A stretch of DNA of 31,469 bases from JAJUFS01 sp964599565 (GCA_964599565.1 CAZRFE010000026.1:1-31469), one strand, 5' to 3'; shown: positions 16,301 through 24,806, numbered from the stretch's first letter. Made by a program: numbers and translations. Notes: generated from the sequence alone by a model not told the origin.

Positions 16301-18566
16301 AGCTGCGATCGACGTCACTCTCCTCTTCAACCGCAACGACTTCACCGCGGGCGATGGCGTTCGCGCGCTCCATCAGCCCGTAGACGTCGGCCTTCGGCGG
16401 CGTGCCCGCTTCCAGCTGCTCGATGAGCTGCGGCAGCGTCGCGATCGCGCGCTCGATGAGGTCGAACAGTTCGGGGCTTGCCTTGATGGTCTGATCGATC
16501 AGCCGGTTCAGCATGTTCTCGACCGACCAGGCGAATTCGCCGATCAGCTCGGCGCCGACCATGCGTCCGCTGCCCTTCAGCGTGTGGAACGAACGGCGCA
16601 CGGTCGTGAGCGAATCCGCGTGCTCCGGATTCTTCTTCCAGTGCGGAAAGTGTTCCCGGAGCGACGCAATTTCTTCCTGCGATTCCTCGAGAAATATTTC
16701 GACAATCTCGGGATCGACTTCATCGGGACGCGGACCGACGGCGTGCTGCGCAGGAGCCGGCGCGGCCGGCACCTCCACCTTGACGGCGACCGGTGCCGGC
16801 ATCGTCGCCTCGGCATCAAGCGGCTCATCGACTTCAAGCTCGGCGTCTGTCGATGATGCCGGCGTGTAGCCGATCGGAAAGCCGAGCGCTTCAACGCAGG
16901 CTTCCGCGTTGTCGAGCATGGCGGCGTGATGCCCGCGGCCCTGCTGCACGGTTTCGAGATAGAACTCGACGCTTACGATCGCATCCGCGAGCCGGTCGAG
17001 ATCGGTATCGGTCGGCACGCTGCGCGAACCGAAGATGCGTTCCTGGATGTAGTGCCGGATGCTTTCCAGCAGCTGCGCGGGACGGTCGACCTCAAGCAGG
17101 CGAAGGCCCGCCTGGATCTGGTGAATAAGCGGCGGAATCGGGCGCAGCACGTCAGCCTTCGCCGGCGTCCTGATGTACTCGACGATGGCTTCCTTGACCC
17201 GCGCGAGGTTGATGATCGACTCGCGGATGACGGCCGAACTCACCTGCCGGAAATCCGCCTCCTCCACGCGCAGGCCACGGTTGTCCTCGTCGCTCGGCAC
17301 CGCCGCGCTGTCGTGGTAGACCGTCTCGACCATGCGTTCATCGAGGCTCGTTTCAACGCGAATCAGCGCCGCGGCAACATCCATGAGCACGTTTTCATCG
17401 AGTTCGCGGCGGCCGCCGACGAGCTTGTCCAGCACGTCGCGCTCCGCTTCCACGCTCTCGCGCTGCTCGCCAAGACCGAGCACGCCAAGCGTGTCCGCCA
17501 CCTTCTTGAGCAGTTCGACGAGACCGGAGAGCTCGATCGGATCGTTCTTGCCCATGCGCACGAAGATGTCGAGCGTATCCTTCACGCGCGCGAGGTCTTC
17601 CTTGATCGCGGCGGATACCGTCTTCATCAGGCTGAGGTTCGGCCCCGACAGGTGATCGCGTGCGTGCGATACATCATCCTCGGCCGGCAGCAGGTCGCCG
17701 AGACGGAACGCTTCCTTGATCGCGGTCACGCGTTCGCCGTCGGAGGTTGCCTTGCCGATGTAATAGAGAAGATTGTTGACAAGCTCGGCGGGCGGCTCGT
17801 TGTCGAGCGCGGTCTCGCCGCCTTCCAGCACCTTCTTGATCTGCCGGTCGACCTGGCCAAGCATCTGCTTGAGACTGACGCTCGCCTCGATGCCGCCATC
17901 GCGCAGCGCTTCCAGCGCGCCGCTGACCACCCACCACAGCTGGAAACTCGTCGGCGACGTTGCGGCCTGCTCGAACTGCTCGAGGATCTTGAGCAACGCC
18001 TTGAGATTGTCCGGCTTGCCTGACTTGAACCAGCCAAGCAGCGCCTGCTGGAACTTCGGGCGAAGCTTCTTCGCGATCTCGCGGATGTCGCCCTGCGGCT
18101 TCCATTCGCGGCCTTCGATCTGGCGCGAACCACGTTCGCTCAATCCCTGCGCAAAGAGCGAGGATTCCGACAGCAGCGGTTCGCCGCGCACGGAGCGCAG
18201 ATCATTGAGCAGGGAGAGAAGCGCGAGCGGAACGTCGCGCTGACCGCCGACAATGCGTTCCAGGTAATCGGGAAGCTGCAGCATCGCGCGCATGAGCACT
18301 TCGAACGCGTCGTCCGGTTCCTCGACCTTGCCCGCCACCAGTGCCGTTGCGACGCCTTCCATTTCCTCGGCCAGCATCGCTGCGCCATAGACTTCCACCA
18401 TGCGCAGCGTGCCCTGCACCTGATGCAGGCTGTCGAGGCAATCCTTGAGCTTCGCCTTGTCGTCCTGGTTCTCGACATAGGCTTCCAGCGCCTGGCGCGA
18501 ACGCACCAGCGTGTTGTCCAGTTCGGACTTGATCCAGAGCAACGAGTCTGAAGCTACCTGCGTCAT
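13332..18566 (-). CDS. chpA: ChpA, multi-Hpt CheA-type hybrid histidine kinase with receiver
   Basis: This 1744-residue protein is the central kinase of the Pil-Chp chemosensory system. The N-terminal part (1-600) includes degenerate Hpt-like repeats, such as LHQVQGTLRM with His48. Three clear phosphotransfer sites follow: His661 in SFHTLKGSG, His838 in ALHTLNGSA and His994 in LLHTLKGGA. The kinase core has the N box around Asn1324 (MRNSVVHGIEKPG), DDGQGLN and GRGVGMDVV, then a CheW-like segment (about 1455-1590) and a C-terminal receiver with phosphoacceptor Asp1666 in MLLDIEMPRMDG. P. aeruginosa ChpA is larger, from memory about 2470 residues. It likely phosphorylates PilG and PilH. It starts 44 bases after pilJ. 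Confidence 0.95.
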   Translation of the reverse strand: MTQVASDSLLWIKSELDNTLVRSRQALEAYVENQDDKAKLKDCLDSLHQVQGTLRMVEVYGAAMLAEEMEGVATALVAGKVEEPDDAFEVLMRAMLQLPDYLERIVGGQRDVPLALLSLLNDLRSVRGEPLLSESSLFAQGLSERGSRQIEGREWKPQGDIREIAKKLRPKFQQALLGWFKSGKPDNLKALLKILEQFEQAATSPTSFQLWWVVSGALEALRDGGIEASVSLKQMLGQVDRQIKKVLEGGETALDNEPPAELVNNLLYYIGKATSDGERVTAIKEAFRLGDLLPAEDDVSHARDHLSGPNLSLMKTVSAAIKEDLARVKDTLDIFVRMGKNDPIELSGLVELLKKVADTLGVLGLGEQRESVEAERDVLDKLVGGRRELDENVLMDVAAALIRVETSLDERMVETVYHDSAAVPSDEDNRGLRVEEADFRQVSSAVIRESIINLARVKEAIVEYIRTPAKADVLRPIPPLIHQIQAGLRLLEVDRPAQLLESIRHYIQERIFGSRSVPTDTDLDRLADAIVSVEFYLETVQQGRGHHAAMLDNAEACVEALGFPIGYTPASSTDAELEVDEPLDAEATMPAPVAVKVEVPAAPAPAQHAVGPRPDEVDPEIVEIFLEESQEEIASLREHFPHWKKNPEHADSLTTVRRSFHTLKGSGRMVGAELIGEFAWSVENMLNRLIDQTIKASPELFDLIERAIATLPQLIEQLEAGTPPKADVYGLMERANAIARGEVVAVEEESDVDRSSASIAPAATIEPVAEEVSESPAPMEAAVADEAEAPAGGMDPVLYDIFRNEVENHLETLQKFLADAQGKSTPRPVTDALLRALHTLNGSAAMAGAHSIAELVDPFEQYCKLVNEGGGKLSTDDIALLAELLAMVPQQLEVLRTGGPVPDGLDPLTTRVRRRLIDAASRQPEQNTGAPQQSVARSATVVHISELPDFDEELAEVFLEEANEVLEASDAALQKWSMAHDDKEQVEELQRLLHTLKGGARMAGIAPMGDLSHEIETLMAQITDGHLPVSTRMFSLMQRALDRLHRMLEQVMAREPIIEAVDLVREFQGLGAGDDKPEGESDVAVDVSTAPAPVVEPASVPREPRREREPGEPFDPDLHVDRRTQNRIQHEVVRVRGDLIENLINSAGEVSIYRSRLEQQVNTIGFNLAELDQTVVRLREQLRRLEIETEAQILSQFEKEGYSRDDEFDPLEMDRYSTLQQLSRALAESVNDLVSIQSLLVNQSREAETLLLQQSRVNTELQDGLMRTRMVPFSRHAQRLRRIVRQTADETGKQAELVLIGAEGEMDRQVLERVLAPLEHMMRNSVVHGIEKPGERRKAGKPEQGTVNIRLHREGSEVVITISDDGQGLNVDAIRKKAQKLGLLRADANLSDDDVMQFILEAGFSTAEEITQTAGRGVGMDVVYSEIKQLGGSLAIASIPGKGARFTVRLPFTLAITQALMVNVAEDLFAIPLPSIEGIVRVPRKEILRYFQEDKPRFSYGGQEYELQYLSALLGMGIPTFAEELQTIPVLLVRAGDHSAAMVTEGMEGSREIVVKSVGPQISSIRGISGATLLGDGSILLILDVGGLVRAAAQAAAQGILIAAGEREEAQEDLRTFAMVVDDSITVRRVTQRLLERYGMRVITAKDGVDALALLQENMPDVMLLDIEMPRMDGFELASHMRNDERFKEIPIIMITSRTGEKHRNRAMEIGVNRYLGKPYQEGELVEQIQSLVGKFNPERTRWD

Positions 18567-18610
18567 TTACTGTCCTGCCCCACCCTTGCGGGAATCGTCG
18601 GCTGCCGGGA

Positions 18611-20698
18611 TCAGGCGCTCTGCGCCGCTTCGACTTCTTCCGCGTGCATCTCCGCGGTCATGATCATCGTCTCGCCACCACCCATGTTCGGCAGCTTGAA
18701 GCCGGCAACGGACTTGCGCAGCTCGGTCGCGAGCGTGGCGAGCTTGCCGATGTTGCGCGCCGTGGCCTGCGTGCCTTCGGTGGTCTGCGAGGTGATTTCC
18801 TGGATCACGTTCATGGTGCGCGACACGTCGGTCGCCGCGGTCGCCTGCTGGCGCGCAGCGGCGGAGATGGACTGAATGAGCGTTGCGATGTGGTTCGACA
18901 CCTTCACGATCTCGTCGAGTGCGGAACCCGCGTTCTCGGCGAGCTGCGCACCGCTCACCACGCCCGCCGTCGATTGTTCCATCGAAATCACGGCTTCGTT
19001 CGTGTCGGTCTGAATGGTCTTCACCAGCGCTTCGATCTGCTTCGTCGCGTTGGCGGAGCGTTCTGCGAGTCGCTGCACTTCGTCCGCGACGACCGCGAAG
19101 CCGCGGCCCGCCTCGCCGGCCATGGATGCCTGGATGGCCGCGTTGAGCGCGAGGATGTTCGTCTGCTCGGCGATGTCGTTGATGAGTTCGACGATGTCGC
19201 CGATTTCCTGGGACGATTCGCCAAGACGCTTGATGCGCTTCGACGTTTCCTGGATGGTCTCGCGGATGTTGTTCATGCCGTCGATCGTGCGGCGCACCGC
19301 TTCACCGCCCTTGTTGGCGATTTCCACGGACTGCTGCGCGACTCGTGTCGAGCGTTCGGCGTTCGCGGACACCTGTTCGATGGATTTCGCCATCGCGGCG
19401 ATCTGCTTGGTCGCCGAACCGATCTGCTTCGTCTGGTTGTCGGAAGCGTCCGCGAGGTGCGATGCGGTTGCCTGCGTCTGCTTCGCCGCGGCGTCGACGC
19501 GCAGCGCGGTGTCGTTGACCGTGAGCACGAGATCGCGCAGCGCTTCGATGGCGAAGTTGATGGAGTCCGCGATCGCGCCGGTGATGTCTTCCGACACCGT
19601 CGCCTGCACAGTGAGGTCGCCGTCTGCGAGCGAGCCGAGTTCGTCGAGGAGGCGCAGAATCGCTTCCTGGTTGCGTTCCTGCTGCTCGGCCTGCAGTTCC
19701 GCGGCGCGACGCGTATCGGAACTCAGGTTGTAGATGGAGAAGAGCGCGATCAGCAGGATCACGCCGATGCCGCCGGCGATGTAGCCGTACAGCGGCTGGA
19801 ACATGCGCTGGCCCTGCTGCCGCTCGAACGCGGCACGGATGGCGCGCGTGCTCGCGAGCAGTTCGCTGCTCTGGCCCGTCAGCGCGGTCAACGCGGTGTG
19901 CGCCTGCACGAGCGTGGCGCGCATCGAATCCAGCGTGGTGACCGCGCCCTGCACGCGTCCCCAGATCGTGTCGGCGGCGCGGATGTCCTGCTCGGCTGCG
20001 GTGCCGATGAGCGTATTCAGGCCGAACTGCGGATCGCCGTCATACATGGCGCGCATGATCTGTGCGAAATAGGCGGAATCGGTTTCAATGCGATCGGCTG
20101 CGGCCGGCACATTGCCGCCGCCCTGCACGACGGTATTCGCATCACGCTGCAGGCGCTGGCCGAACACGCCCTGCCGGCCAAGGTGATAAAGCCACGTACG
20201 GCTGACGCCATTTGTCGTCGACAACGTGTTGAACACGCCATCGAGCTGCTGCAGAAGGTTCGGCATTTCGGCGTTCACCGTCGCAAGGCTCTGGTGCGCG
20301 ACGCTGAAGGAATCCTTTGCATTGAGCAGGACCGTGGTGACGTCGCGCGCGGCACGCCAGCGCGTCTGCAGCAACTGCACTTCGTCCTTCACCTGTCCCT
20401 GCACGGCCGCGACGTTGTCGCCGCCCTCGATCATCAGGCGCAGGCTGCGATCGAACTGCTCGCGCCCGGTCTGGATCGGCGTGAACGCCGCGATGTCGCC
20501 GCGGACTGCCACGCTCGCGTCCTTCGCGATGCTCTGGGACAGCACGGCCTGGTCCGACAGCAGGCCGAGGAACACTTCGTCCTGCACTGCGTAACGTGCC
20601 GTGAAAAAGAAGTTCACCGCTGCGAAAACCACGAATCCCGCCGCGAGCAGCAGCATCGTGAACAGCATCTTGTTGGAACTAGCCGCAGACTTAGCCAT
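18611..20698 (-). CDS. pilJ: PilJ, methyl-accepting chemotaxis-type receptor of twitching motility
   Basis: This 695-residue receptor has membrane segment 1 at about 13-35, a periplasmic region to about 300, membrane segment 2 at about 304-325, a HAMP-like linker and the MCP coiled-coil domain. The signalling tip holds IAEQTNILALNAAIQAS near residue 510, followed by GEAGRGFAVVADEVQRLAERS. The ATG at 20698 is chosen because GAAGGTGG lies 7 bases upstream; a TTG two codons earlier is less likely. In P. aeruginosa PilJ senses pilus retraction and related signals. It lies between pilI and chpA with no methyltransferase gene (pilK) in between, unlike P. aeruginosa. Confidence 0.93.
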   Translation of the reverse strand: MAKSAASSNKMLFTMLLLAAGFVVFAAVNFFFTARYAVQDEVFLGLLSDQAVLSQSIAKDASVAVRGDIAAFTPIQTGREQFDRSLRLMIEGGDNVAAVQGQVKDEVQLLQTRWRAARDVTTVLLNAKDSFSVAHQSLATVNAEMPNLLQQLDGVFNTLSTTNGVSRTWLYHLGRQGVFGQRLQRDANTVVQGGGNVPAAADRIETDSAYFAQIMRAMYDGDPQFGLNTLIGTAAEQDIRAADTIWGRVQGAVTTLDSMRATLVQAHTALTALTGQSSELLASTRAIRAAFERQQGQRMFQPLYGYIAGGIGVILLIALFSIYNLSSDTRRAAELQAEQQERNQEAILRLLDELGSLADGDLTVQATVSEDITGAIADSINFAIEALRDLVLTVNDTALRVDAAAKQTQATASHLADASDNQTKQIGSATKQIAAMAKSIEQVSANAERSTRVAQQSVEIANKGGEAVRRTIDGMNNIRETIQETSKRIKRLGESSQEIGDIVELINDIAEQTNILALNAAIQASMAGEAGRGFAVVADEVQRLAERSANATKQIEALVKTIQTDTNEAVISMEQSTAGVVSGAQLAENAGSALDEIVKVSNHIATLIQSISAAARQQATAATDVSRTMNVIQEITSQTTEGTQATARNIGKLATLATELRKSVAGFKLPNMGGGETMIMTAEMHAEEVEAAQSA

Positions 20699-20762
20699 GG
20701 TCAAACCACCTTCAACAGGGTTCTTTGTCTAATGCCGGCCGCGGAGTCTTCCGATCCCCACA

Positions 20763-21320
20763 TCATTCCGCGGCCTGCAGGAACGCCTGGCTTTCCACCA
20801 GTCGCGTCACATCAAGTACATGCCAGGTTTCCCCGCCGCGCTCGAAACATCCTGTAACGAAAGGCGCCAGCGCCGGTGCAGGCGCATTGGCGGTTTGCAT
20901 TTCTTCCCGGCCGAAACGGCGAAAGCCGCGCACCTCGTCGACCATCAGGCCGGCCGGGATGTCTGCGTGGTTGACCGCGATGACGCGCGTCGTCCGGCCC
21001 GGCAGCATTTCCTCGCCGCCGAAGAATTCGTTCATGTCGATCACCGGCAGAAGCTGGCCGCGAATGTTCGCCAGCCCCTTGAGCCATCCCTTGCTGCCGG
21101 GAATGTGCGTCACGCCCGGGTAGGTGAGAATTTCCCTCACTTCGTTGCGCGGCGTGACGTAAAGGTGTTCGCCGATGCGAAGCGCGACGCCGACCCATTC
21201 CGTCTGCGCGCCCGTTTCAAGGCCGCGTCCGGCAGCCGCGCGAACGGCCCGCCGTTCGAACTCCATCAGGAGTTCGAACGGCGTATCGCGCAGGCTTGTC
21301 AGTGACGTGGCTTCGCTCAT
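20763..21320 (-). CDS. pilI: PilI, CheW-type coupling protein
   Basis: This 185-residue protein consists mainly of a CheW domain (about residues 35-180), with the N-terminal part containing LRDTPFELLMEFERR, typical of PilI. GLANIRGQLLPVIDMNEFFGG is the core CheW signature and GLMVDEVRGFRRFG follows it. It would connect PilJ to ChpA at the pole. It starts 8 bases after pilH ends, and pilJ follows after 64 bases. Confidence 0.93.
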   Translation of the reverse strand: MSEATSLTSLRDTPFELLMEFERRAVRAAAGRGLETGAQTEWVGVALRIGEHLYVTPRNEVREILTYPGVTHIPGSKGWLKGLANIRGQLLPVIDMNEFFGGEEMLPGRTTRVIAVNHADIPAGLMVDEVRGFRRFGREEMQTANAPAPALAPFVTGCFERGGETWHVLDVTRLVESQAFLQAAE

Positions 21321-21328
21321 GCGATCGC

Positions 21329-21700
21329 TTACCCCTTCGAGGACAAGGCTTCGTTGACCTTGTCGACGAGCTGCCGCTCCGTCACGGGCTTGACGATGTA
21401 GTCGTACGCACCCTGGCGCATGCCCCAGACCTTGTCGGTTTCCTGGTCCTTCGTCGTCACGATGATCACGGGGATGTCCTGCGTGGCCGGATCCTTCGCG
21501 AGCTGGCGTGTCGCCTGGAAGCCGCTCATGCCGGGCATCACGACGTCCATGATGATCAGGTCCGGCTTCGCCTCCTTCGCGAGCTTCAGACCGCTTTCGC
21601 CGTCTTCCGCAATCACGGTCTGGAAACCGTTCTTCTCAAGATGCGTCTTGAGCACGTGAACTTCCGTCGGCGAATCATCAACTATCAGCACAACAGGCAT
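21329..21700 (-). CDS. pilH: PilH, CheY-like response regulator
   Basis: This 123-residue single receiver domain has the acid pair Asp8-Asp9, phosphoacceptor Asp52 in LIIMDVVMPGMSGF, a Thr in IIVTTKDQETDKVWG and Lys in YIVKPVT. The motif TDKVWGMRQGA is typical of PilH. In Pseudomonas PilH acts with PilG to set pilus extension and retraction, one view being that PilH drains phosphate. It starts 34 bases after pilG ends. Confidence 0.95.
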   Translation of the reverse strand: MPVVLIVDDSPTEVHVLKTHLEKNGFQTVIAEDGESGLKLAKEAKPDLIIMDVVMPGMSGFQATRQLAKDPATQDIPVIIVTTKDQETDKVWGMRQGAYDYIVKPVTERQLVDKVNEALSSKG

Positions 21701-21734
21701 CGCTAACTTCCTCCGTTACTAGTATCCGCAGGCC

Positions 21735-22142
21735 TCAGGCGGTCCGGCGGACATGGTTCTGAATCGCGCCGAGAAGCTCGTCCTTGGTGAACGGCTTCGT
21801 CAGGTACTGTTCCGAGCCGACAATGCGGCCGCGCGCCCGGTCGAACAGGCCGTCCTTGCTGGACAGCATGATCACGGGCGTCGATTTGAAACTGGCGTTG
21901 TGCTTGATCAGCGCGCAGGTCTGATAGCCGTCGAGCCTGGGCATCATGATGTCGACAAAAATGATGTCAGGTCGGTGATCGGCGATCTTCGACAGCGCCT
22001 CGAATCCGTCGACGGCGGTGACGACCTCGCAGCCTTCCTTTTTCAACAGCGTTTCAGCCGTGCGGCGAATGGTCTTGGAATCATCGATGACCAGGACCTT
22101 CAGACCGCCCAGGGTGGCTGTTGTTTGCGCTTCACTCCCCAC
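21735..22142 (-). CDS. pilG: PilG, CheY-like response regulator
   Basis: This 135-residue receiver has acid pair Asp20-Asp21, phosphoacceptor Asp64 in FVDIMMPRLDGYQTC, and Lys in YLTKPFTK; the SKTIRRTAETLLKKEGC segment is nearly diagnostic of PilG. Start: I chose GTG at 22142, because GGAGG lies 5 bases upstream and the length then matches PilG from Pseudomonas. The frame goes on to a TTG at 22157, but the ribosome site lies inside that extension. PilG heads the operon and is divergent from gshB. It is expected to promote pilus extension through cyclic-AMP or PilB-linked targets. Confidence 0.93.
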   Translation of the reverse strand: MGSEAQTTATLGGLKVLVIDDSKTIRRTAETLLKKEGCEVVTAVDGFEALSKIADHRPDIIFVDIMMPRLDGYQTCALIKHNASFKSTPVIMLSSKDGLFDRARGRIVGSEQYLTKPFTKDELLGAIQNHVRRTA

Positions 22143-22462
22143 CTGAACCTCCAGCAATTACGGGTCACGCGCTCGTTCTTTAAATAGATGAATTCCCTGT
22201 CGCAACTGCGCGCGCCGGGCGGCACGTATCCGGGACGACCCGGAGCCGTATGCGAGAAATAATGCGCGGTTAACATAACGGAATGGCCGAGCCTTGCCAA
22301 TCAAAGGCTCGCGTTCCCGATTTTGTTGTCACGCTCGCCGACGGCATTTCGGCCACATTTAACCTTGTAGCACAAGTGTTTCACTCAATCCATTGAAAAT
22401 AAAGTAAACTTGGCGAAAGCAACGCAACAAGACCGCCCGCCACAAGCCACGGAGACAAGCAC
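22143..22462. other. Divergent intergenic region between pilG and gshB
   Basis: This 320-base gap has no gene. On its left side are the predicted pilG promoter and inverted repeat. The right side (about 22360-22420) is AT-rich compared with the surroundings, with short inverted repeats such as CTTGT-AGC-ACAAG near 22364 and TTTCA..TGAAA near 22380-22399. It probably holds the gshB promoter, but I find no clean sigma-70 pair. The gshB ribosome site GGAGACA is at 22451-22457. Confidence 0.6.
22272..22311 (-). promoter_or_regulatory. Predicted pilG promoter overlapping an inverted repeat
   Basis: On the minus strand TTGGCA (22300-22295) and TATGTT (22277-22272) are exactly 17 bases apart. A perfect 8-base inverted repeat, CGAGCCTT at 22288-22295 and AAGGCTCG at 22304-22311 with an 8-base loop, overlaps the -35 region. 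It could be an operator or a hairpin. The predicted leader to the pilG GTG is about 120 bases. Confidence 0.45.
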
Positions 22463-23419
22463 ATGACGCCTCCGCAACGCCTCGGGGTTGTGATGGACCC
22501 CATCCAGGACATCAAGCCTTACAAGGACACGACGTTCGCTTTCCTCCTTGAGGCGCAACGCCGCGAGTGGGAAATCGCGTACTTCGAGATGGATGATCTC
22601 TACCTGCGCGATGGCGTCGCACGCGGACGTGCGCGCAGCCTCGAGGTGCGTGACAGCCGCGAAGACTGGTTTTCATTGGGTGCGGCAGCGGACGTCGCGC
22701 TCGGCGAGCTGGACGTGATCCTCATGCGCAAGGACCCGCCCTTCGACCTCGAATACGTCTACGCCACGCAGTTCCTCGAACTGGCCGAGGCGGCCGGCGC
22801 ACTGGTCGTGAACCGGGCGGCGGCGATCCGCGACAACAACGAAAAACTCGCAATACAGCGCTTTTCGCAATGCTGCGCACCGACGCTGGTCTCGCGCAGC
22901 CCCGCGCGCATCCGGGAATTTCTCGTCGAGCAGGAACGCATTGTCGTCAAGCCGCTGGACGGCATGGGCGGCTACCAGGTGTTCGTGCTTGAACTCGGTG
23001 ATCCCAACACGACGATGATCCTTGAGTCGATCACGCTCTCCGGCACCCGCCAGGTCATGGCGCAGCAATACATCCCGGAGATTCGCGCCGGCGACAAGCG
23101 GATTCTCGTCATCAACGGCGAACCGTATCCGTATGCGCTCGCGCGGATTCCGCTCGCAGGCGAAACGCGCGGCAACCTTGCGGCCGGCGGCACGGGCAAG
23201 GGCGTCGAACTTACCGAGCGCGACCGCTGGATATGCGCCGAAGTCGCGCCGTACCTTCGTGAACAGGGCCTGATGTTCGTCGGTCTCGATGTCATCGGCG
23301 ATTACCTCACCGAGATCAACGTCACCAGCCCGACCTGCGTACGCGAACTTGATGCGATCTACGACGACAACATCAGCGCACGCCTGTTCGACGCGATCGA
23401 GCAGCGTCTCGCCGGATGA
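22463..23419 (+). CDS. gshB: Glutathione synthetase GshB (ATP-grasp)
   Basis: This 318-residue enzyme joins gamma-glutamylcysteine and glycine with ATP. Visible marks are VVMDPIQDIKPYKDTTFA at the N-terminus, ILMRKDPPFDLEYVYATQ, IVVKPLDGMGGYQVF (ATP-grasp), AGDKRILVINGEPYPYALARIP, the GNLAAGGTGKGVELT glycine-rich loop and the C-terminal EINVTSPTCVREL. The length is typical of proteobacterial GshB. It is the first gene of a plus-strand operon and its last four bases overlap apbE in ATGA. Confidence 0.96.
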   Translation: MTPPQRLGVVMDPIQDIKPYKDTTFAFLLEAQRREWEIAYFEMDDLYLRDGVARGRARSLEVRDSREDWFSLGAAADVALGELDVILMRKDPPFDLEYVYATQFLELAEAAGALVVNRAAAIRDNNEKLAIQRFSQCCAPTLVSRSPARIREFLVEQERIVVKPLDGMGGYQVFVLELGDPNTTMILESITLSGTRQVMAQQYIPEIRAGDKRILVINGEPYPYALARIPLAGETRGNLAAGGTGKGVELTERDRWICAEVAPYLREQGLMFVGLDVIGDYLTEINVTSPTCVRELDAIYDDNISARLFDAIEQRLAG

Positions 23420-24450
23420 GCGCTCGCCGCGCGGCAGGCTTCGTCGCGATGCTGATGCTCGCGCTCGCCGGTTGCGTGCGCGAGCCACACACCGAGCGCC
23501 ACGCGTTCTTCGCGCTTGGAACACTCGTTGAAATTTCCGTTCATGCGCCACCCGACGACATCGACGCGATCCTGCGCGACGTCGAGACCGCGCTGCTTGC
23601 CGAAGAGCAGCGCTGGCGCGCGTGGGAAACAGGAACGCTTGCAGAGTTGAACCGCCGTCTTGCCGCCGGCGAAAGCGTCGAGCCTGATGCGAAGATGCTG
23701 GCGGGAATCGAACGCGCGCGTGAAATCTCTGAGCGCTCGGGCGGGCGCTTCAACCCCGCAATCGGCCGGACCGTGGAAGCCTGGGGCTTTCATGCGGAGG
23801 AGCGTGCGCCTGGGCCTCCGCCGGACAACGACGCGCTCGCGGCGTTGCTGCCGCCACCGGAACTGGCGGCGATCGTACCCGGCAACGACGGCCGCTGGCA
23901 CAGCAGCGATCCGCGACTGTGGATCGACATGGGTGCGTTCGCGAAGGGGCTTGCCGTGGAGGTTGCGATTGACGTTCTGCGCAGGCATCGCATCGACAAC
24001 GCGATCGTGAATGCCGGCGGCGATCTCAAGGTCATCGGCCGGCACGGCGAGCGCGCGTGGCGCATCGGGGTGCGCAATCCGCGCGGCGACGGCATGCTCG
24101 CCGCAATCAGCGCCAGCGGCAACGAAAGCGTGTTCACGTCCGGCGATTACGAACGCTTCTTTGAATGGAACGGCGTGCGCTATCACCACATTCTCGATCC
24201 CGCAACCGCATTGCCGGCCCGTGGTGTGACGTCCGTGACCGTTGTACATGCCGACGCCGCGCTTGCCGACGCCGCTGCAACCGCGCTTTTCGTTGCGGGC
24301 GAAAATGAATGGCCTGCCGTTGCACGTGCGCTCGGCGTGGAGCAGGTGATGGTGGTGCTTGCGGACGGTCGCATTCAGCTCACACCCGCGATGCGCGCGC
24401 GCATCGAATTCGAAACAGCGACACCTGCCGTGGAAACCGTTTCACCATGA
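23416..24450 (+). CDS. apbE: FAD:protein FMN transferase ApbE
   Basis: This 344-residue lipoprotein has lipobox LAGC with Cys20 after a hydrophobic signal, so it should be anchored in the periplasm. ApbE attaches FMN from FAD to a threonine or serine of target proteins. Family marks are FALGTLVEISVHA, GGRFNPAIG, WIDMGAFAKGLAVE, NAGGDLKVIG, FTSGDYERFFEWNG and HILDPATALPA, the last two with the usual metal and flavin residues. It begins inside the end of gshB in ATGA and overlaps the next gene likewise. No flavinylated target is evident in the window. Confidence 0.92.
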   Translation: MSARRAAGFVAMLMLALAGCVREPHTERHAFFALGTLVEISVHAPPDDIDAILRDVETALLAEEQRWRAWETGTLAELNRRLAAGESVEPDAKMLAGIERAREISERSGGRFNPAIGRTVEAWGFHAEERAPGPPPDNDALAALLPPPELAAIVPGNDGRWHSSDPRLWIDMGAFAKGLAVEVAIDVLRRHRIDNAIVNAGGDLKVIGRHGERAWRIGVRNPRGDGMLAAISASGNESVFTSGDYERFFEWNGVRYHHILDPATALPARGVTSVTVVHADAALADAAATALFVAGENEWPAVARALGVEQVMVVLADGRIQLTPAMRARIEFETATPAVETVSP

Positions 24451-24806
24451 TTCGCGCGGGCGATGCCGTGATCGTCGCGCTGGCGGTTGCGCTCATCGCC
24501 GGTCTCGCCGTGCATGTCTACACCGACGCAACGCCGCACATCGTGCGGATCGCACACGGCGATCACGAACATCGCGACTACCCGGCGTGGCAGGCGCGCC
24601 GCATACCGGTCGCCGGACCGCTGGGTGACACCCTGATCGAAATCGCCGACGGCCGGGTGCGCGTCGTCGCCTCGCCCTGCACGCAGAAGCTTTGCGTACG
24701 TGCAGGCTGGCTGGATGCATCCGGCGAAGCCACCGCGTGCGTGCCGAACCGCGTAAGCGTTGCGCTGCTCGGCGACGATCCGCGCTTCGATGCGGTGAAT
24801 TTCTGA
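24447..24806 (+). CDS. NusG domain II-containing membrane-anchored protein
   Basis: This 119-residue protein has an N-terminal membrane anchor at about residues 5-24 and an extracytoplasmic NusG_II-like domain. The motif SPCTQKLCVRAGW with a third cysteine in ACVPNRVSV gives Cys78, Cys83 and Cys98, which is typical of the family. Its role is unknown; such proteins are often next to apbE and a Gx/Hpre_diP_synt_I membrane protein. It is the middle gene of such a trio, its start overlapping the apbE stop and its stop overlapping the next start (TGATG). Confidence 0.85.
   Translation: MIRAGDAVIVALAVALIAGLAVHVYTDATPHIVRIAHGDHEHRDYPAWQARRIPVAGPLGDTLIEIADGRVRVVASPCTQKLCVRAGWLDASGEATACVPNRVSVALLGDDPRFDAVNF

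Noticed and set aside
13125..16856. A 1243-codon plus-strand open frame opposite chpA
   Set aside because: It is antisense to a clear ChpA, is rich in His, Arg, Asp and Leu in the pattern produced by reverse reading of GC-biased codons, and shows no recognisable domain.
18644..20857. A 737-codon plus-strand open frame opposite pilJ
   Set aside because: PilJ on the other strand has full domain structure; the antisense frame has no domain and the same reverse-codon composition.
22311..22462. A defined sigma-70 or sigma-54 promoter for gshB
   Set aside because: The region is AT-rich, but I found no pair of boxes with good match and spacing, nor a sigma-54 GG..GC pair.
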